From UBA7672 sp044224605 (lineage in GTDB: Bacteria; Pseudomonadota; Alphaproteobacteria; Caulobacterales; Hyphomonadaceae), in the NCBI GenBank assembly GCA_044224605.1, contig JBGAKC010000003.1, forward strand, positions 100,503-164,502: 64,000 nucleotides of DNA, written 5' to 3'. The position numbers were made by a program, and so were the translations under genes. Below are positions 43,995 to 52,821 of the stretch, piece by piece; the first letter of the stretch is position 1; each line of letters opens with the position of its first letter. The notes under the pieces are model-generated. The model was not told where the DNA came from. It saw nothing but the letters and a program-made list of their open reading frames with translations, and did not search any database.

Positions 43995-45089
43995 ATGACG
44001 ATCTCCCGCCTGTTCGAACCGCTCACGCTCGCCCACGGCCCCGTCATGAAGAACCGCTTCATGCTGGCCCCGCTCACCAACACGCAGAGCCATCCCGACG
44101 GCCGCTTGTCGGACGAGGAGTTCCACTGGCTCACCCTGCGCGCCGAAGGCGGCTTCGGCCTCACCATGACCTGCGCCGCCCACGTCCAGGCCGTCGGCCA
44201 GGGCTTCCCGGGCCAGCTCGGCGTCTTCGGCGATCAGCATCTCGAAGGCCTCACCCGCCTCGCCAGTGCGATCCGCGCGCGCGGCTCCCTGTCCGCCGTC
44301 CAGCTCCACCACGCCGGCAACCGCTCGCCCAAGGAACTCGTCGGCCAGGCCGTCTGCCCGTCGGACGATCCCAAGACCGGCGCCCGCGCCCTCACCGCCA
44401 CTGAAATCGAAGGCGTGCGCGACAGCTTCATCGCCGCCGCCAGGCGCGCGGAGGCTGCCGGCTTCGACGGCGTCGAGCTCCACGGCGCCCATGGCTACAT
44501 CCTCGCCGAGTTCCTCTCGGCCGAGATCAATCACCGCACCGACGCTTACGGCGGCAGCATCGAAAACCGCGCCCGCATCATCTTCGAGATCATCGACGGC
44601 GTCCGCGCCGTCACGCGCCCCGACTTCCAGCTCGGCCTGCGCCTCTCGCCCGAACGCTTCGGGCTGAAACTCGCCGAGATCCGCGACGTCGCCGCCGAAG
44701 TCCTCCGCCAGGGCAAGATCGACTATCTCGACATGTCGCTGTGGGACGTCGCTAAGGAGCCCAACGAGGAGGAGCACAAGGGCCGCACGCTCATGAGCTG
44801 GTTCACCGACCTTCCGCGCGGCAATGTCCGCCTCGGCGCCGCCGGCAAGGTGATGACCGCAGCCGAAGCTGCAGGCGTCCTCGAGGCGGGCTGTGACTTC
44901 GTCGTCATCGGCCGCGCCGCCATCCTCCGTCACGACTTCCCGGACCGTGTCCGCCGCGACGCCGCCTACGTCTCGCCAGCGACGCCCGTGACCGTGCAGC
45001 ACCTCGCCGACGAGGGCCTCTCCCCGCCCTTCATCAAGTACATGCGCCAGTGGCCCGGCTTCGTCGAACCGGAAACGACGGCGGCGTGA
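43995..45089 (+). CDS. NADH:flavin oxidoreductase (old yellow enzyme family)
   Basis: The 364-residue FMN-dependent TIM barrel has 'LFEPLTLAHGPVMKNRFMLAPLTNTQSHPDGRLSDEEFHWLTLRAEGGFGLTMT', the active-site-region 'LHHAGNRSP', 'AGFDGVELHGAHGYILAEFLSAEINHRTDAYGGSIENRARI' and 'GCDFVVIGRAAILRHDFP'. It should reduce activated C=C bonds of enones or similar. The ATG has no strong SD but matches the family start. It converges on a cytochrome lipoprotein gene with a shared terminator. Confidence 0.92.
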   Translation: MTISRLFEPLTLAHGPVMKNRFMLAPLTNTQSHPDGRLSDEEFHWLTLRAEGGFGLTMTCAAHVQAVGQGFPGQLGVFGDQHLEGLTRLASAIRARGSLSAVQLHHAGNRSPKELVGQAVCPSDDPKTGARALTATEIEGVRDSFIAAARRAEAAGFDGVELHGAHGYILAEFLSAEINHRTDAYGGSIENRARIIFEIIDGVRAVTRPDFQLGLRLSPERFGLKLAEIRDVAAEVLRQGKIDYLDMSLWDVAKEPNEEEHKGRTLMSWFTDLPRGNVRLGAAGKVMTAAEAAGVLEAGCDFVVIGRAAILRHDFPDRVRRDAAYVSPATPVTVQHLADEGLSPPFIKYMRQWPGFVEPETTAA

Positions 45090-45093
45090 CCTC

Positions 45094-45130
45094 AAAAGCA
45101 ACCGGCCGGATCCTTGCGGAATCCGGCCGG
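45094..45130 (-). terminator. Terminator between convergent genes
   Basis: Ten-base perfect arms CCGGCCGGAT / ATCCGGCCGG (45102-45130), followed on the minus strand by TTGCTTTT; on the plus strand a CTTTTTC lies further out. Probably bidirectional. Confidence 0.78.
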
Positions 45131-45158
45131 AACTCAGTTCAGCTTTTTCAGCTCTCGG

Positions 45159-47207
45159 CTAGGTCGGGCTGCGGGCCGGTGCGCCCTGTCCACGGGCCTT
45201 CGCCTGCTTGGCCATCTGCTCGAGCGCAGCGCCGAGTTCCTGCATCGACAGACCGCCATCCTTGTCGGCGTCGATCTGCGTGAAGTTGGCCTTGAACGCT
45301 TTGTGCATGTCGCCGAGCCCGTCTTCCGAGCCTTTGAGACGCAGTTCCGATTCCTGCAGTTTGCCGTCGCGGTTGTCGTCCGCCATCGTCAGGATCTGGG
45401 TCTGCTCAAGTTGCGCCTGAAGGTCGTCGCGACGGTTCTTGGCCGTCTCGTCCTTCCAGCGGAACTGGATGCCTGTGAACAGCATCTCCTCGAACGACTG
45501 GTCGCCCCAGACGACTTCCGATCCGGCATTGGTGAGGTCCTTGGCGTTCGGCAGGCCGAGCGCCTTGTTGTTCACCGAGTTGTCGTACCAGTAGTCGGCG
45601 ACGAGCTTGGTGCCCGCCGGCAGGTCGATGAGGTCCTTGAAGATGTACTCACGCTGCCAGTTGAAGTCGTAGTGCGGCATGTTGAGGAGGATCTCCTCCT
45701 TGCCGTCCGGATAGATCGCCGTGATCTTCGAGGAATAACCGCGATAGTGCGCGTGCACCTGCGCAGCGTAGACCTGCACGTCGGCCGGGAACTGCACATA
45801 GGCCGTCTCGTGCCAGCGCGCCTGGTTCGGCGCGATCTCGATCGACGGGTCGGCGATGATGATCTGGCGCTTCACGAGCTCAGGATCTTCCTTCGACCAG
45901 TAGAAAGCGATCTTCGAGTGATCGGTGAAGGCCTTGCCGATCGGCGTGTAGTGCATCTGGAACGAGATGGCGCCGCCAGCCGGGATCCAGGTCGCCCACT
46001 TGTCGGGAGCCATCTGCGATTCCGCGCCCACGGCGTATCCGCCCATCGACACGTTCCAGTCGAAGCCGCGGCCCGACTTCGGCATTTCCTTCATCCAGCC
46101 AGCCAGGATGTGGTGAACGCCCTGACGGTTGCCGGCCTTGAAGGTCGTGGCCTTCAGCCACTTGCCTTCCTTCATCGGGTTCGGGACGACCGGCATCTGG
46201 TAGTCGACCACGCCGGCAGCCGGCACGTCATATGACGGGATGTCGACGACGAGGTCGGGCTTGCCCAGCGGCCAGTCTTCGCGGCCGACGGCCGCAACGG
46301 TCAGCGGATCGGCCGCGCCTTCGGCGAGGTCGCTCGGAGCGCCGGCGTCGATCCAGCGGACCATCGTCCTGATCTCGTCAGGCGTCAGGTTTTCGTTGTT
46401 CTCGAACGCGCGATAGTGCGAGTCGGCGTCGAACGGCGGCATGCGGTCCGTGCGGATTGCCTCGCGGATCATCGGCGCGAAGTTCTTCACCTGGTTGTAG
46501 CTGGTCCAGTACAGCATCTCCGGCGCGATGCCGTTAGGCTGGTGGCAATCGACGCACTTGTCCTTCATGATCGGCGCGATGTCTTTGACATACGAGATCT
46601 TGGCCCACTCGGCGGACTTGCCGGCGTCGGCGTAGACGAGCTTCGTGCCCGAGACGGCCATTTCGGCGTTCGTCACCGGCTTGCCGGCGGTGAACTCGGC
46701 GAGGGCTGCTTCAACGCCGCTGACCGGGCCGTGATAGACGACCTTCCAGTCTTTCGGAGAGACGATTACCGCTTCGCCCGTGACGGTGAAGCCGACGGGG
46801 TTCGCCTTCTCATCTTTCGCCAGCGAGGAACCGATCAGCTGGAACTCGTCGTCGAGGATTGGCAGCGAGATGTTCTGCGCCTTAGCCTCGGCCGCGATGG
46901 TCTCGCGGGTGTCGTCATTGCTCGAATTGATGAGCTGGATGACGAGATCCGGGTTTTTCTCCTTCAGCGCCTGCAGCGCCTTGGCCGCCTCCTGCGAGGT
47001 CTTGTCGCCATTCACGTAGGACGCCAGCACGACGGCTGGCGTGTGCGTGTCATAACGCAGGATGTTGCCCATGCCGGTCTGGTCGACCAGCATGTAGTTG
47101 TCGACCTGGGCGCCGACCAGCTTCGCAGCCGGTTCGCTGCCCGAGCAAGCCGCGAGGCCAAGCGCCGAAACGCCCGCCAGCAGCAGAGCCGCCGCGTTCC
47201 TTCTCAT
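45159..47207 (-). CDS. Multidomain lipoprotein: redoxin-like, cytochrome c, copper-monooxygenase-like, EF-hands
   Basis: The 682-residue product has a lipobox (ALGLAAC-S, Cys21). Residues about 30-165 look thioredoxin-like but lack a CxxC. One haem-c site, C218-V-D-C-H222, follows. Residues about 310-580 resemble copper type II ascorbate-dependent monooxygenases: His365-His366 ('VHHILAGW'), His419 ('FQMHYTPIG') and His485/His487 ('QVHAHYRGY') are candidate copper ligands. Two EF-hands end the protein ('DDNRDGKLQESE' 610-621, 'DADKDGGLSMQE' 646-657). ATG 47207 is preceded by GGAG. It suggests a periplasmic oxidoreductase with haem, copper and calcium; substrate unknown. Confidence 0.85.
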   Translation of the reverse strand: MRRNAAALLLAGVSALGLAACSGSEPAAKLVGAQVDNYMLVDQTGMGNILRYDTHTPAVVLASYVNGDKTSQEAAKALQALKEKNPDLVIQLINSSNDDTRETIAAEAKAQNISLPILDDEFQLIGSSLAKDEKANPVGFTVTGEAVIVSPKDWKVVYHGPVSGVEAALAEFTAGKPVTNAEMAVSGTKLVYADAGKSAEWAKISYVKDIAPIMKDKCVDCHQPNGIAPEMLYWTSYNQVKNFAPMIREAIRTDRMPPFDADSHYRAFENNENLTPDEIRTMVRWIDAGAPSDLAEGAADPLTVAAVGREDWPLGKPDLVVDIPSYDVPAAGVVDYQMPVVPNPMKEGKWLKATTFKAGNRQGVHHILAGWMKEMPKSGRGFDWNVSMGGYAVGAESQMAPDKWATWIPAGGAISFQMHYTPIGKAFTDHSKIAFYWSKEDPELVKRQIIIADPSIEIAPNQARWHETAYVQFPADVQVYAAQVHAHYRGYSSKITAIYPDGKEEILLNMPHYDFNWQREYIFKDLIDLPAGTKLVADYWYDNSVNNKALGLPNAKDLTNAGSEVVWGDQSFEEMLFTGIQFRWKDETAKNRRDDLQAQLEQTQILTMADDNRDGKLQESELRLKGSEDGLGDMHKAFKANFTQIDADKDGGLSMQELGAALEQMAKQAKARGQGAPARSPT

Positions 47208-47263
47208 GGGAGGAAACTCCTTGGTGTTTTTGGTCCCGATTCCGAGGCGGAAACTACCCGGTT

Positions 47264-47276
47264 TTGACACTGTCAA
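47264..47276. promoter_or_regulatory. Palindrome TTGACA-C-TGTCAA upstream of cytochrome lipoprotein gene
   Basis: A 13-base perfect palindrome 57 bases upstream of the 47207 start; one arm reads TTGACA on the minus strand and could be the -35, so a repressor bound here would block it. Confidence 0.5.
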
Positions 47277-47325
47277 CAACAGCTTCCCCTGGGAGAACCT
47301 CACAATAAATTGCCCGTAACGAGCA

Positions 47326-47353
47326 GCCTCCTCCGCTGTGAGGCGGAGGAGGC
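47326..47353 (-). terminator. Hairpin after the HAAS membrane protein gene
   Basis: Eleven-base perfect arms GCCTCCTCCGC / GCGGAGGAGGC with a six-base loop, downstream of the gene at 47417. The following minus-strand sequence (TGCTCGTTA) is only weakly T-rich, so termination is uncertain. Confidence 0.4.
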
Positions 47354-47416
47354 GCCGGCGCGCTCATGGCGCCGTGGGGAGGTGCGGTTCTGTTCAGGAT
47401 AACCGCCGCTCGAAAA

Positions 47417-48421
47417 TCACGCTGACAATCCGTTCGGCATGGGCGGGATCGACCGCGGCCGCGCCGCCTGCCACAGCCGCCAGATCTCGACGCCGATCGT
47501 GATGGCCCAGAACAGACCCGCTACGCCCATCGAGATGTTGATGATGCCTTCGATCGTGCGGAACACCTTTTCGGTCTGTTCGGCGTCTGCGCCGTTGGCG
47601 GGCGTCACCTCGATCAGCGGCTGCGACCGGAACAGCACCCACAGAATGCCCAGTCCGGCGACATGACCGAGGATGGAAGCGATCGAGCGGATGCGCGACC
47701 ACGCCGGGTGCAGCAGGTCCGACAGGTGAACCAGCGCTGCGCCCAACAGCAGCACGAGGATCGGCCAGTAAACCGCCGCCCATGCCGGTGAAAGCGCGAT
47801 CCCCACAGACGCGTCGTCGCGCAGCGGGACCTGGTTCGGGAAGGTCACCACCTTCACCCACCACAGGATGCCGATGATGTCGAACACCAGCGCGATGAAG
47901 GTCTCGAACAGCGGCTTCGGCTCGCGCACATGATCGCGCGGCAGCGTTTTGGGATCCCATTTCTGGGCCCATTTCAGGTCGAGCTTGGTCCGCTCGGCCA
48001 CGATGAAGAGGATGCTCACGACGCCGAAGCAGATCAGCGCCGCCTCGATCGCTCCGCCGAAACCGCGGAAGGCTGCACGGAACGGCTCGTCCGCGCCCAG
48101 TGACCGCACCGCCACAATCGCGAATGTGATCGCAACCGTCAGCCCCACCGCAATCCGCTGCACATACCAGAACCAGGGATAGTAGTTGGGCCCGATCAGG
48201 TAATCGAAACCCGCATAGCGCGAAGCCACGACAACCGGATGGCCATAGGCCTTGAGGATCGCAGCGACCTCCTCCGCGGTCGCGCCGCGGCCAAGTTTCG
48301 CCTCCTCGGCTTCGACCCTGGCGGAGATCACTTCGCGCAGCTCGGCGATGATGTCCTTCGCCTGCTCCTTCGGCAGCCGCCGTTCGACCGACGAGAGATA
48401 GCGTTGCAACAGGTCCGTCAT
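47417..48421 (-). CDS. HAAS-domain membrane protein, partner of PadR regulator
   Basis: The 334-residue product starts with a HAAS-like helical domain ('LLQRYLSSVERRLPKEQAKDIIAELREVISARVEAEEAKLGR', 'EVAAILKAYGHPVVVASRYA') and continues with about seven membrane segments from residue 90 on. Proteins of this kind are typically co-transcribed with PadR regulators and are thought to be sensors or effectors at the membrane. ATG 48421 overlaps the stop of the PadR gene (ATGA). Confidence 0.85.
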   Translation of the reverse strand: MTDLLQRYLSSVERRLPKEQAKDIIAELREVISARVEAEEAKLGRGATAEEVAAILKAYGHPVVVASRYAGFDYLIGPNYYPWFWYVQRIAVGLTVAITFAIVAVRSLGADEPFRAAFRGFGGAIEAALICFGVVSILFIVAERTKLDLKWAQKWDPKTLPRDHVREPKPLFETFIALVFDIIGILWWVKVVTFPNQVPLRDDASVGIALSPAWAAVYWPILVLLLGAALVHLSDLLHPAWSRIRSIASILGHVAGLGILWVLFRSQPLIEVTPANGADAEQTEKVFRTIEGIINISMGVAGLFWAITIGVEIWRLWQAARPRSIPPMPNGLSA

Positions 48422-48765
48422 TGTCCCCGCTCCTTCGTAAGGATGGACTCGATTGCGCCGTTCATGGCGCGCCATTCGGTTGTGAGTTGGTCGAGCGCCG
48501 CCGCGCCATCGGCCGAGAGCCGGTAGAACCGCTTCTGCCGCTTGGCGTCCTCGCGCCATTCCGAGGTCAGCAGCCCCTGCGCCTCCAGCCGGCGCAGCAT
48601 TGGATAGAGAGCGCCCTCATCAATATCGACGCCCTTTTCCCCCAGCTCCGTCTTCAGCGTGTAGCCGTACTTCTCGCTTCGCAGGCATCCGAGCACCGCC
48701 AGGATCAACGTCCCCCGCCGCAGCTCCAGGCGCAAAACCTCAATGATATCAGCCGCAATCGGCAT
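48418..48765 (-). CDS. PadR family transcriptional regulator
   Basis: The 115-residue winged-helix protein has the PadR signatures 'LELRRGTLILAVLGCLRSEKYGYTLKTELGEKGVDIDEGALYPMLRRLEAQGLLTSEWRE' and 'KRFYRLSADGAAALDQL'. It is the short (single-domain, subfamily 2) form that often represses its own operon. ATG 48765 is used; a palindrome 18 bases upstream is the likely operator, while an upstream ATG (48984) would read through it. Confidence 0.92.
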   Translation of the reverse strand: MPIAADIIEVLRLELRRGTLILAVLGCLRSEKYGYTLKTELGEKGVDIDEGALYPMLRRLEAQGLLTSEWREDAKRQKRFYRLSADGAAALDQLTTEWRAMNGAIESILTKERGQ

Positions 48766-48782
48766 TGCCGTGTCTCGTACAG

Positions 48783-48795
48783 TGTGTGACACACA
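48783..48795. promoter_or_regulatory. Candidate PadR operator
   Basis: TGTGTG-A-CACACA, a 13-base perfect palindrome 18 bases upstream of the PadR ATG; similar TGTG/CACA palindromes are typical for the family and allow autoregulation. Confidence 0.6.
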
Positions 48796-49049
48796 GGATG
48801 TAGCGCACAGGCCGGAGCGATCCAACGGGAATCTTCCACATCGTAAGTCCCCACCGCCAAAGGCGGGGACGTGCAAGCGCCGTCGAACCCGCGATTGGCA
48901 CACGGGGTCAATGCCGGCTGCCCTGCCCGAAGGGGCGAATGACACCCAACACCAGGAAACCCGAACAGTCGCCGCAAGCGACAACGCTCAATCCGCCCTC
49001 ATGGTGAGCAGCACGCAAACCGTGCGCCCGTCGAACCCTGAGCCGTCTG

Positions 49050-49079
49050 TCCGCGAAGCGGACGAATTGGTCCGGTGGA
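49050..49079. repeat. Hairpin repeat element, copy 2
   Basis: TCCGC-GAA-GCGGA followed by CGAATTGGTCCGGTGGA; matches 20064-20094 except for one indel and two substitutions. Confidence 0.65.
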
Positions 49080-49101
49080 GTGAGGAGCGGTCTTGCAGGG
49101 A

Positions 49102-49126
49102 CGGTTTGATCCGGCGGATCAAACCG
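49102..49126. repeat. Perfect inverted repeat near element copy 2
   Basis: CGGTTTGATCC-GGC-GGATCAAACCG, 11-base arms with a three-base loop. It has the same shape as the GAATTGGTCC-AGT-GGATCAATTC hairpin of copy 1. Confidence 0.75.
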
Positions 49127-49389
49127 CGTGATGAACGCCGAAGCGATGGCGAAGGCTCGAGCGGCGAATGCCCGAGGCGCAAGCGCGGCGCGCGCGCTCG
49201 CCACCGCTAGCTCCACACCGGCGCAAAGCGGGGACATTCCTCCTCCTCCGAGCGGGGGGGACAAATCCAGCGCCCGTCTAGCGAGCGCGCGCCAACTCAA
49301 GATCAGAAAACCCGCCCTCCCGCGGGGTCGCGCCCTCACGCCCGTTACCGAACTCCTGCTAGGGTCCGCCCGAATCGCAGGGGCTTTCC

Positions 49390-50796
49390 ATGACCACGAT
49401 CCGCCGCCGCACCAAGATACTCGCCACGCTCGGCCCGGCCAGCGACGGCGCGCTCAAGATGGAGGAACTCCTCCGCGCCGGCGTCGACCTGTTCCGCGTC
49501 AACTTCTCCCATGGCGATCACGCCCAGCACGCCGCCCGCATCGCCGCCGCGCGCGACGCCGAGAAGGCCACCGGCCGTCCCGTCGCCCTCCTCGCCGATC
49601 TTCAGGGTCCGAAGCTCCGCGTCGGCGACCTCCCCGGCGGCCAGTGCGAGGTCCGCATGTCCTCGGAACTCCGGCTCATTGTCGCCGCGACGACCAACGA
49701 GCCGGACGTGATTCCGATCCCGCACCCCGAACTCGTCGCCTCGCTCCAGCTCGGCGACCGCCTCCTCATCGACGACGGCAAGATGATGCTCATCGTCGCC
49801 GGGGTTGACGGCGATGCCCGTATCGCCCGCCCCGTCGTCCCCGGCCGCATCATGAGCCGCAAGGGCATCGCGGTCCCTAACCGTTCGATCCCGATCCCCG
49901 CGCTCACCGAGAAGGACATCGCCGACGGCAAGTTCGCTTTGGCGAACGGCGTCGACTACATCGCCCTCTCCTTCGTCCAGCGCGCCGCAGACGTGACTCT
50001 GGCGAAACAAGTCTTCGGCGAAAACATCCCGATCGTCTCCAAGATCGAGAAGCCCACCGCCCTCGACGAACTCGACGCGATCGTCGCTTTGTCAGACGCC
50101 GTCATGGTCGCCCGCGGCGATCTCGGCGTGGAGCTCTCACCGGAACAGGTCCCCATCGCCCAGCGCCGCATCGTTCGCGTCGCCCGCGCCCACGGCAAGC
50201 CGGTGATCGTCGCGACCCACATGCTGGAATCTATGGTTGAAGCCCTCGTCCCCACACGCGCCGAAGCCAACGATGTGGCGACCGCCGTCTACCAGGGCGC
50301 GGACGCCGTGATGCTCTCGGCCGAGTCAGCTGTCGGCCGCCACCCCACCGCCGCCGTCGCCATCATGGACCGCATCATCCGCGCCATCGAAACCGACCGC
50401 GACGCCAACCCCTCCACACAAGCCGCCCCGTGGACCTCGACGCCGACGACGGCCGACGCCTGCGCTCGCGCTGCATCGAAGCTCGCCGACGATCTCGATT
50501 GCCCCCTCGTCGTCTTCACCCGCTCCGGCTCCTCAGCCCAGCGCGTCTCAGCGACCCGCCCGAAACAGCCGATCCACGCGCTCACGCCCTCGATGCCAAC
50601 CGCGCGCAAGCTCGCCCTCGTCTGGGGCGTCAGCGCCGACGTCGAACCGGAAGAACCAAGAAGCTTCGACGACATCCTCGACGCCGTCAGCCGCCACGAA
50701 GCCGCCTCCGCATTCAAACGCTTCGTCATCACCGCCGGCTACCCCTACGCCAGCGACAACTCGACCGACACGATCAAGGTCGTCGAACGGAAATAG
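49390..50796 (+). CDS. pyk: Pyruvate kinase
   Basis: The 468-residue product converts phosphoenolpyruvate and ADP to pyruvate and ATP. Family motifs: 'TKILATLGPASDG', 'RVNFSHGDH', 'LADLQGPKLRVG', 'KDIADGKFALANGVDYIALSFVQRAADV', the signature 'IVSKIEKPTALDELDAIVALSDAVMVARGDLGVE' with catalytic Lys and metal-binding Glu/Asp, and 'TRAEANDVATAVYQGADAVMLSAESAVGRHP'. The C-terminal domain ends 'DTIKVVERK'. The long intergenic space upstream suggests its own promoter. Confidence 0.96.
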   Translation: MTTIRRRTKILATLGPASDGALKMEELLRAGVDLFRVNFSHGDHAQHAARIAAARDAEKATGRPVALLADLQGPKLRVGDLPGGQCEVRMSSELRLIVAATTNEPDVIPIPHPELVASLQLGDRLLIDDGKMMLIVAGVDGDARIARPVVPGRIMSRKGIAVPNRSIPIPALTEKDIADGKFALANGVDYIALSFVQRAADVTLAKQVFGENIPIVSKIEKPTALDELDAIVALSDAVMVARGDLGVELSPEQVPIAQRRIVRVARAHGKPVIVATHMLESMVEALVPTRAEANDVATAVYQGADAVMLSAESAVGRHPTAAVAIMDRIIRAIETDRDANPSTQAAPWTSTPTTADACARAASKLADDLDCPLVVFTRSGSSAQRVSATRPKQPIHALTPSMPTARKLALVWGVSADVEPEEPRSFDDILDAVSRHEAASAFKRFVITAGYPYASDNSTDTIKVVERK

Positions 50797-50991
50797 ACCA
50801 TATGTTCGTCTTCGAAGGCGGCCCCAGACGAACAAACGGACATGCGGTAGCCAACCCGCGAATAAGAGCACGTCAACCGTCGTCTTGAGGCCCTGCCTCC
50901 GACTTTGCTCAGTGGCTACATGACCGCCCGCTTCGCCCGCTCAGCGAAGGCGTTTCCCCGTGTCGGTTGCTGTTGACGACGAACATAAGAG

Positions 50992-52719
50992 CTATTCGCC
51001 GACCACGACGCGGAAGCCGATCGCCGTGTCGCGTGTCGACGGCGCGAGCCGGCTGCGGTTGGCGATGCGGTATCCATCCGCATCCGCCCGCCACCCGCCG
51101 CCGCGGATCACGCGCTGCGAGCAGCCCGGCTTGTCCACCGCCGATCCGTCAGTGGGCGCTCCGGCGAACGTGTTAACGTAACAATCCTGCACCCACTCCG
51201 CGACGTTGCCGCTCACGTCGTAGAGCCCGAACCCGTTCGGCTCGTTGACGCCTGTCTCGTCGGTCTTGCCGTGCGGCACATGGCCCGAGACATACTTCTC
51301 GCCCCACCAGTAGGCCGTCGTCGTTCCGCCCCGCGCAGCGTATTCCCATTCGGCCTCGGTCGGCAGGCGATAAGCCTTGCCCGTCTTTCCACTCAGCCAC
51401 TTCAGATAAGCCTGCGCATCACTCCACGAGACCATGAGCACCGGTCGCGCGCCGCGGCCCCACGTCTTGTCGGGCGGCGAATACCTGTTGCAGCCGCCAT
51501 CGGCCACGCAGGCGTCCCACTCGGCAAACGTCACTTCCTTGAGACCCACGGAGATCGGCGAAATCTTCACCTCGCGCTGCGGCCCTTCCCAGGCTCGATG
51601 GTTCGCCTCAGTCGCAGGCGAACCCATCATGAAGGCCCCGCCGTCGAGCCGCATCATCTGCGGGCACACATCACAGTCGCGGAACACTTTCTCCACCTTC
51701 GGCGCAGGCGGCGGTGCAGCACGCGGTTCGGCAGGCGCTTCAACCGGGGCTGCAGCCGCCTTGGCTTCCGGCACAGGCGCCGCCATTTCTGTTGCACTCG
51801 CCATCGGGGCTTCGGCGCTGGCCGTCTCCGTGGCCACATCTCCGCCTTTCGGCCAGAACGAGAAAGCAGCGATCGCAACGACAACGACCGCCGCGCCGCC
51901 AAGGATCAGCGGTATCGGACTGCCGCCCTTGCCTTTCATGCGCACAGCGGCCGAACCCATCGCCGCCTGCTTCTGCAGAAACGGATCGACGCGTGGCGCG
52001 GGCTGGGCCGGTTGCACAGGCGCATGCAGCGGTTCGACCTTCAGTGGCTCAACTTTCGACGGCGCAGGTTCCGGCGGCGGAGGCAAAACCGGAGCGGCGG
52101 CTTTGGACGCTGTCAGCGTCGCCAGGCGCTTTCTCGCCAGCATCGCGAAATGCCCCTGCGGATAGCGTTCGAGATAAGCCTCGAACTCCGCCGGATCATC
52201 ACCGTCCTGGATCGACATCCAGAACGCCGCTTCGATCGTGTCGGTTGCAGCAGCCGCGGCCGCATCGACCTGCGTTGCAGGCGCCGGAGCGGCTGGCTGC
52301 ACGTGAGCGGTCGCTCGCTTGCGATCGACATGCTCGCGCACGTCGGCAACGAAGGCAAGCCATTGCGGATCCGATGTATCGCCCGACCAGCCGGTGAGGT
52401 CCGCCGTCTGGATCAGCTCGAACATGATCGGCCGGTCGCACGGTTCGATCATCACGGGGATCAGCGCCGACTTGCGATCGCCAAGCGTCGCTTCGGCCCG
52501 CACCCATTTCGATTTAACCGAGCGGGACGACCACAGCACGACGACGGCCTTCGCAGCGTGCAGCTGTTTCTCCGTCACCTCGTCATAGGTCTGGCCGGCG
52601 CGCAGCACCGTGTCCCACCAGACATCAAAGCCCTGATCCGCGAGCGCCTTCGCGATAATCTTGGCTTTCGCCTGATCCTCGCGATTGTATGAGAGAAAGA
52701 TGTCCGTCACGCCTGCCAC
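50992..52719 (-). CDS. TIR - transmembrane - SUMF (FGE-like) protein
   Basis: The 575-residue product has an N-terminal TIR domain (about 5-130: 'DIFLSYNREDQAKAK', 'GFDVWWDT', 'VVLWSSRSVKSKWVRAE', where Glu76 is at the position of the NADase Glu in catalytic TIRs). A segment at 163-202 ('AAFWMSIQDGDDPAEFEAYLERYPQGHFAMLARKRL') is often linked to caspase/TIR proteins. A membrane segment spans about 269-288, and residues from about 355 form a sulfatase-modifying-factor fold ('MRLDGGAFMMGSP', 'RLPTEAEWEYAARGG', 'GLYDVSGNVAEWVQDCY', 'VIRGGGWR'). The catalytic Cys of true formylglycine enzymes is absent ('RGGGWRAD'), so the last domain is probably a ligand-binding periplasmic part. Start is GTG 52719 (GTG 52710 possible). 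Confidence 0.9.
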   Translation of the reverse strand: MAGVTDIFLSYNREDQAKAKIIAKALADQGFDVWWDTVLRAGQTYDEVTEKQLHAAKAVVVLWSSRSVKSKWVRAEATLGDRKSALIPVMIEPCDRPIMFELIQTADLTGWSGDTSDPQWLAFVADVREHVDRKRATAHVQPAAPAPATQVDAAAAAATDTIEAAFWMSIQDGDDPAEFEAYLERYPQGHFAMLARKRLATLTASKAAAPVLPPPPEPAPSKVEPLKVEPLHAPVQPAQPAPRVDPFLQKQAAMGSAAVRMKGKGGSPIPLILGGAAVVVVAIAAFSFWPKGGDVATETASAEAPMASATEMAAPVPEAKAAAAPVEAPAEPRAAPPPAPKVEKVFRDCDVCPQMMRLDGGAFMMGSPATEANHRAWEGPQREVKISPISVGLKEVTFAEWDACVADGGCNRYSPPDKTWGRGARPVLMVSWSDAQAYLKWLSGKTGKAYRLPTEAEWEYAARGGTTTAYWWGEKYVSGHVPHGKTDETGVNEPNGFGLYDVSGNVAEWVQDCYVNTFAGAPTDGSAVDKPGCSQRVIRGGGWRADADGYRIANRSRLAPSTRDTAIGFRVVVGE

Positions 52720-52821
52720 CCCGTGTGACGGCTTGGTAGCACATCATAGGTAAGGCGCCATACGAATCCGGGCGACGTCACGCGGAATTGCCACGTGCGC
52801 CTTACGTCCGGTCAGCTCCGC

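Larger units (their letters stand above)
48796..49389. other. Intergenic region with several hairpins and repeat-element copy 2
   Basis: About 600 bases between the divergent PadR and pyk genes without a credible gene. It holds a GTCCCC...GGGGAC hairpin (48847-48870), the repeat element at 49050, a perfect 11-base inverted repeat at 49102-49126, and a G/C-rich stretch before pyk. Confidence 0.5.
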
